From NCBI GenBank assembly GCA_024635555.1, contig JAGXIO010000122.1, positions 1-44,990 of the forward strand: a stretch of 44,990 nt of DNA. Reading direction: 5' to 3'. A program made the translations under genes and the position numbers. Below, one piece after another: positions 43,866 through 44,990 of this stretch. Source of the stretch: Saccharicrinis sp. (GTDB lineage: Bacteria > Bacteroidota > Bacteroidia > Bacteroidales > Marinilabiliaceae). Below the pieces are notes generated by a model. That model made no database searches, was not told the DNA's origin, and saw only the letters and a program-made list of their open reading frames with translations. Numbering within the stretch: the stretch's first letter is position 1; each line of letters starts with the position of its first letter.

Positions 43866-44990
43866 ATGTTTCGACAAATATTTAAACGCGATTCGCAAAA
43901 AGCAAAACCTTCGCAAGTACGTTTCCAATGGAAAGTAGGCCCATTTTCGATGAAGAGGTTTGTGCTACTGATGAAACGCGAGTGGAACCTTTTCCTGAGC
44001 AATCAGGTGGCTATGCTTATTTTTATTGGCGCACCCATTGCCTATGCACTCATCATTGGCTTGGTATATAAAGATGCTGCACTGCGTGATATTCCGGTGG
44101 TTGTGGTGGACAAAGACAATACGCCATTGAGTCAGAAAATGATTGACGCACTGGATGACAATCAATACCTCAAAGTATCGCAGGTGCTGATGGCAGAAAG
44201 TAATGGCCGCAGCCTGATGATTGATGAGAATTTGGCTGCCATCATCACCATTCCCGATCGTTTTGAGGCCGATATTCAACAGAAACGTTACCCTGAGGTG
44301 AGTGTTGATGTCGATGGATCCAATCTGGTAACGGCTAACTACGTTTCTACCGGAATTCAAACCACTTTGGCTGTGCTCAATGCGGGTATGGAAATTGAAG
44401 GCCTTAAAAAGAAGGGTATGCCGACACCCATTGCCATGGATCAGTTTGAGATGTTTAAAATCACCCAAACACGTTACTACAATCCATCGTCAAACTATCT
44501 GTTGTTTTTGTTTCCGGGTATGTTGGGAACCATCGTGCAACAGGTATTTCTGATTGTGCTGGCATTGAGCTTTGCCCGTGAGTATGAGGATGGCACCTTT
44601 CGCGATTTGGTTCGCTACACCCGCAGACCAATGAATTTATTGATGGCCAAAACAGTTCCTTATTTTATAATTGGCATTGCCATTTGGGTACCGTTGATCA
44701 ACATCTTTTTCCCGGTATTTCACTTGCAAATGCCTCCTAACCTCGGATTATTTTATGGGGTGTCAGCTTTGTTTATTTCGGCAGTGACATTTATGGGCGT
44801 GGCCGTAAGTATTATGATGAAAAGTCAGTTAAAGGCAACAGAAGTGCTAATGGTGATTGCTACGCCAAGTTTTATTATTAGTGGACAAACCTGGCCGCTC
44901 GAATACATGCCCAAATCAATACAGATGATAGCCAACACCATTCCGCTGACACATTATTTAGAAGCTTTTAGAGCCATGATGACCTATGGA
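43866..44990 (+). CDS. ABC-2-type transporter permease, partial (runs off the window)
   Basis: The frame opens at ATG 43866 and continues to the window end (375 codons) with no stop. It has a first membrane helix at about residues 48-68, a large extracytoplasmic loop to about 210, and then several helices (LLFLFPGMLGTIVQQVFLIV near 214, and SIMMKSQLKATEVLMV near 320). EYEDGTFRDLVRYT near 240 is the usual coupling region of ABC-2 permeases of the YbhS/YhiI group. The short basic cytoplasmic N-terminus has no ATPase domain. It should be the pump's inner-membrane channel. Confidence 0.88.
   Translation, partial: MFRQIFKRDSQKAKPSQVRFQWKVGPFSMKRFVLLMKREWNLFLSNQVAMLIFIGAPIAYALIIGLVYKDAALRDIPVVVVDKDNTPLSQKMIDALDDNQYLKVSQVLMAESNGRSLMIDENLAAIITIPDRFEADIQQKRYPEVSVDVDGSNLVTANYVSTGIQTTLAVLNAGMEIEGLKKKGMPTPIAMDQFEMFKITQTRYYNPSSNYLLFLFPGMLGTIVQQVFLIVLALSFAREYEDGTFRDLVRYTRRPMNLLMAKTVPYFIIGIAIWVPLINIFFPVFHLQMPPNLGLFYGVSALFISAVTFMGVAVSIMMKSQLKATEVLMVIATPSFIISGQTWPLEYMPKSIQMIANTIPLTHYLEAFRAMMTYG

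Noticed and set aside
43965-44468. 167-codon minus-strand frame at the right end
   Set aside because: The plus strand here codes for a clear ABC-2 permease, and the minus frame shows no domain.

Overview
The window looks like chromosome from a member of the Bacteroidota. The signs are a TonB with an octaproline stretch and an 'EMPEFPGG' box, a C-terminal type IX secretion (T9SS) sorting domain, an 82-residue AtpC, AT-rich DNA, and promoter-like TANNTTTG elements in several gaps. Genus cannot be read from the sequence; a Marinilabiliales-like or Cytophaga-like marine/anaerobic lineage is a guess. No rRNA, tRNA, CRISPR array or intact insertion sequence was seen.

Layout. (1) 1-7542, minus strand: a surface-glycan cluster with a bifunctional CDP-ribitol-type enzyme, two GT2 glycosyltransferases, a GT4-GT90 fusion and a GT9 heptosyltransferase-like protein. 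Between the CDP-ribitol gene and the GT2 genes lies about 700 bp of wreckage, including recognisable tails of a second GT90 gene and a second GT2 gene. (2) 7750-14315, minus strand: atpC and atpD, a polyprenyl diphosphate synthase, an RND/MMPL exporter and a chorismatase/RidA-like protein. (3) 14490-24337, plus strand: one long chemosensory operon, yfiR-like, mcp, STAS, cheY, hpt, cheA, cheW, cheW, cheR, histidine-kinase-like, cheD, cheB. (4) 24501-29371: a second glycan block with a GT-A enzyme, a Wzx-type flippase, a methyltransferase and an asparagine-synthase-like protein. (5) 29643-38932, plus strand: an exported RHS polymorphic-toxin-like locus with a LamG/tail protein, a T9SS cargo with an RHS-like motif, a 2095-aa SpvB/RHS protein with an unrecognised C-terminal tip, and a small exported protein that may be its partner or immunity factor. 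(6) 38933-39768: a strong terminator followed by decayed toxin-antitoxin genes. (7) 39819-44990: tonB, then a divergent TetR-controlled tripartite efflux operon (TetR, TolC, HlyD, ABC-2 permease) that runs off the end.

How they work together. The chemosensory operon is the most distinctive part. It has every core adaptation protein (CheR, CheB, CheD). It also has a YfiR-like periplasmic protein next to the receptor, a free-standing Hpt protein that resembles a copy of the CheA P1 domain, a STAS protein, and a kinase-like protein in which the phosphoacceptor histidine is replaced by asparagine. No flagellar or phosphatase gene accompanies it, so its output is unknown. The RHS locus looks like a self-contained exported toxin or adhesin module. 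The two glycan blocks probably build lipopolysaccharide or capsule.
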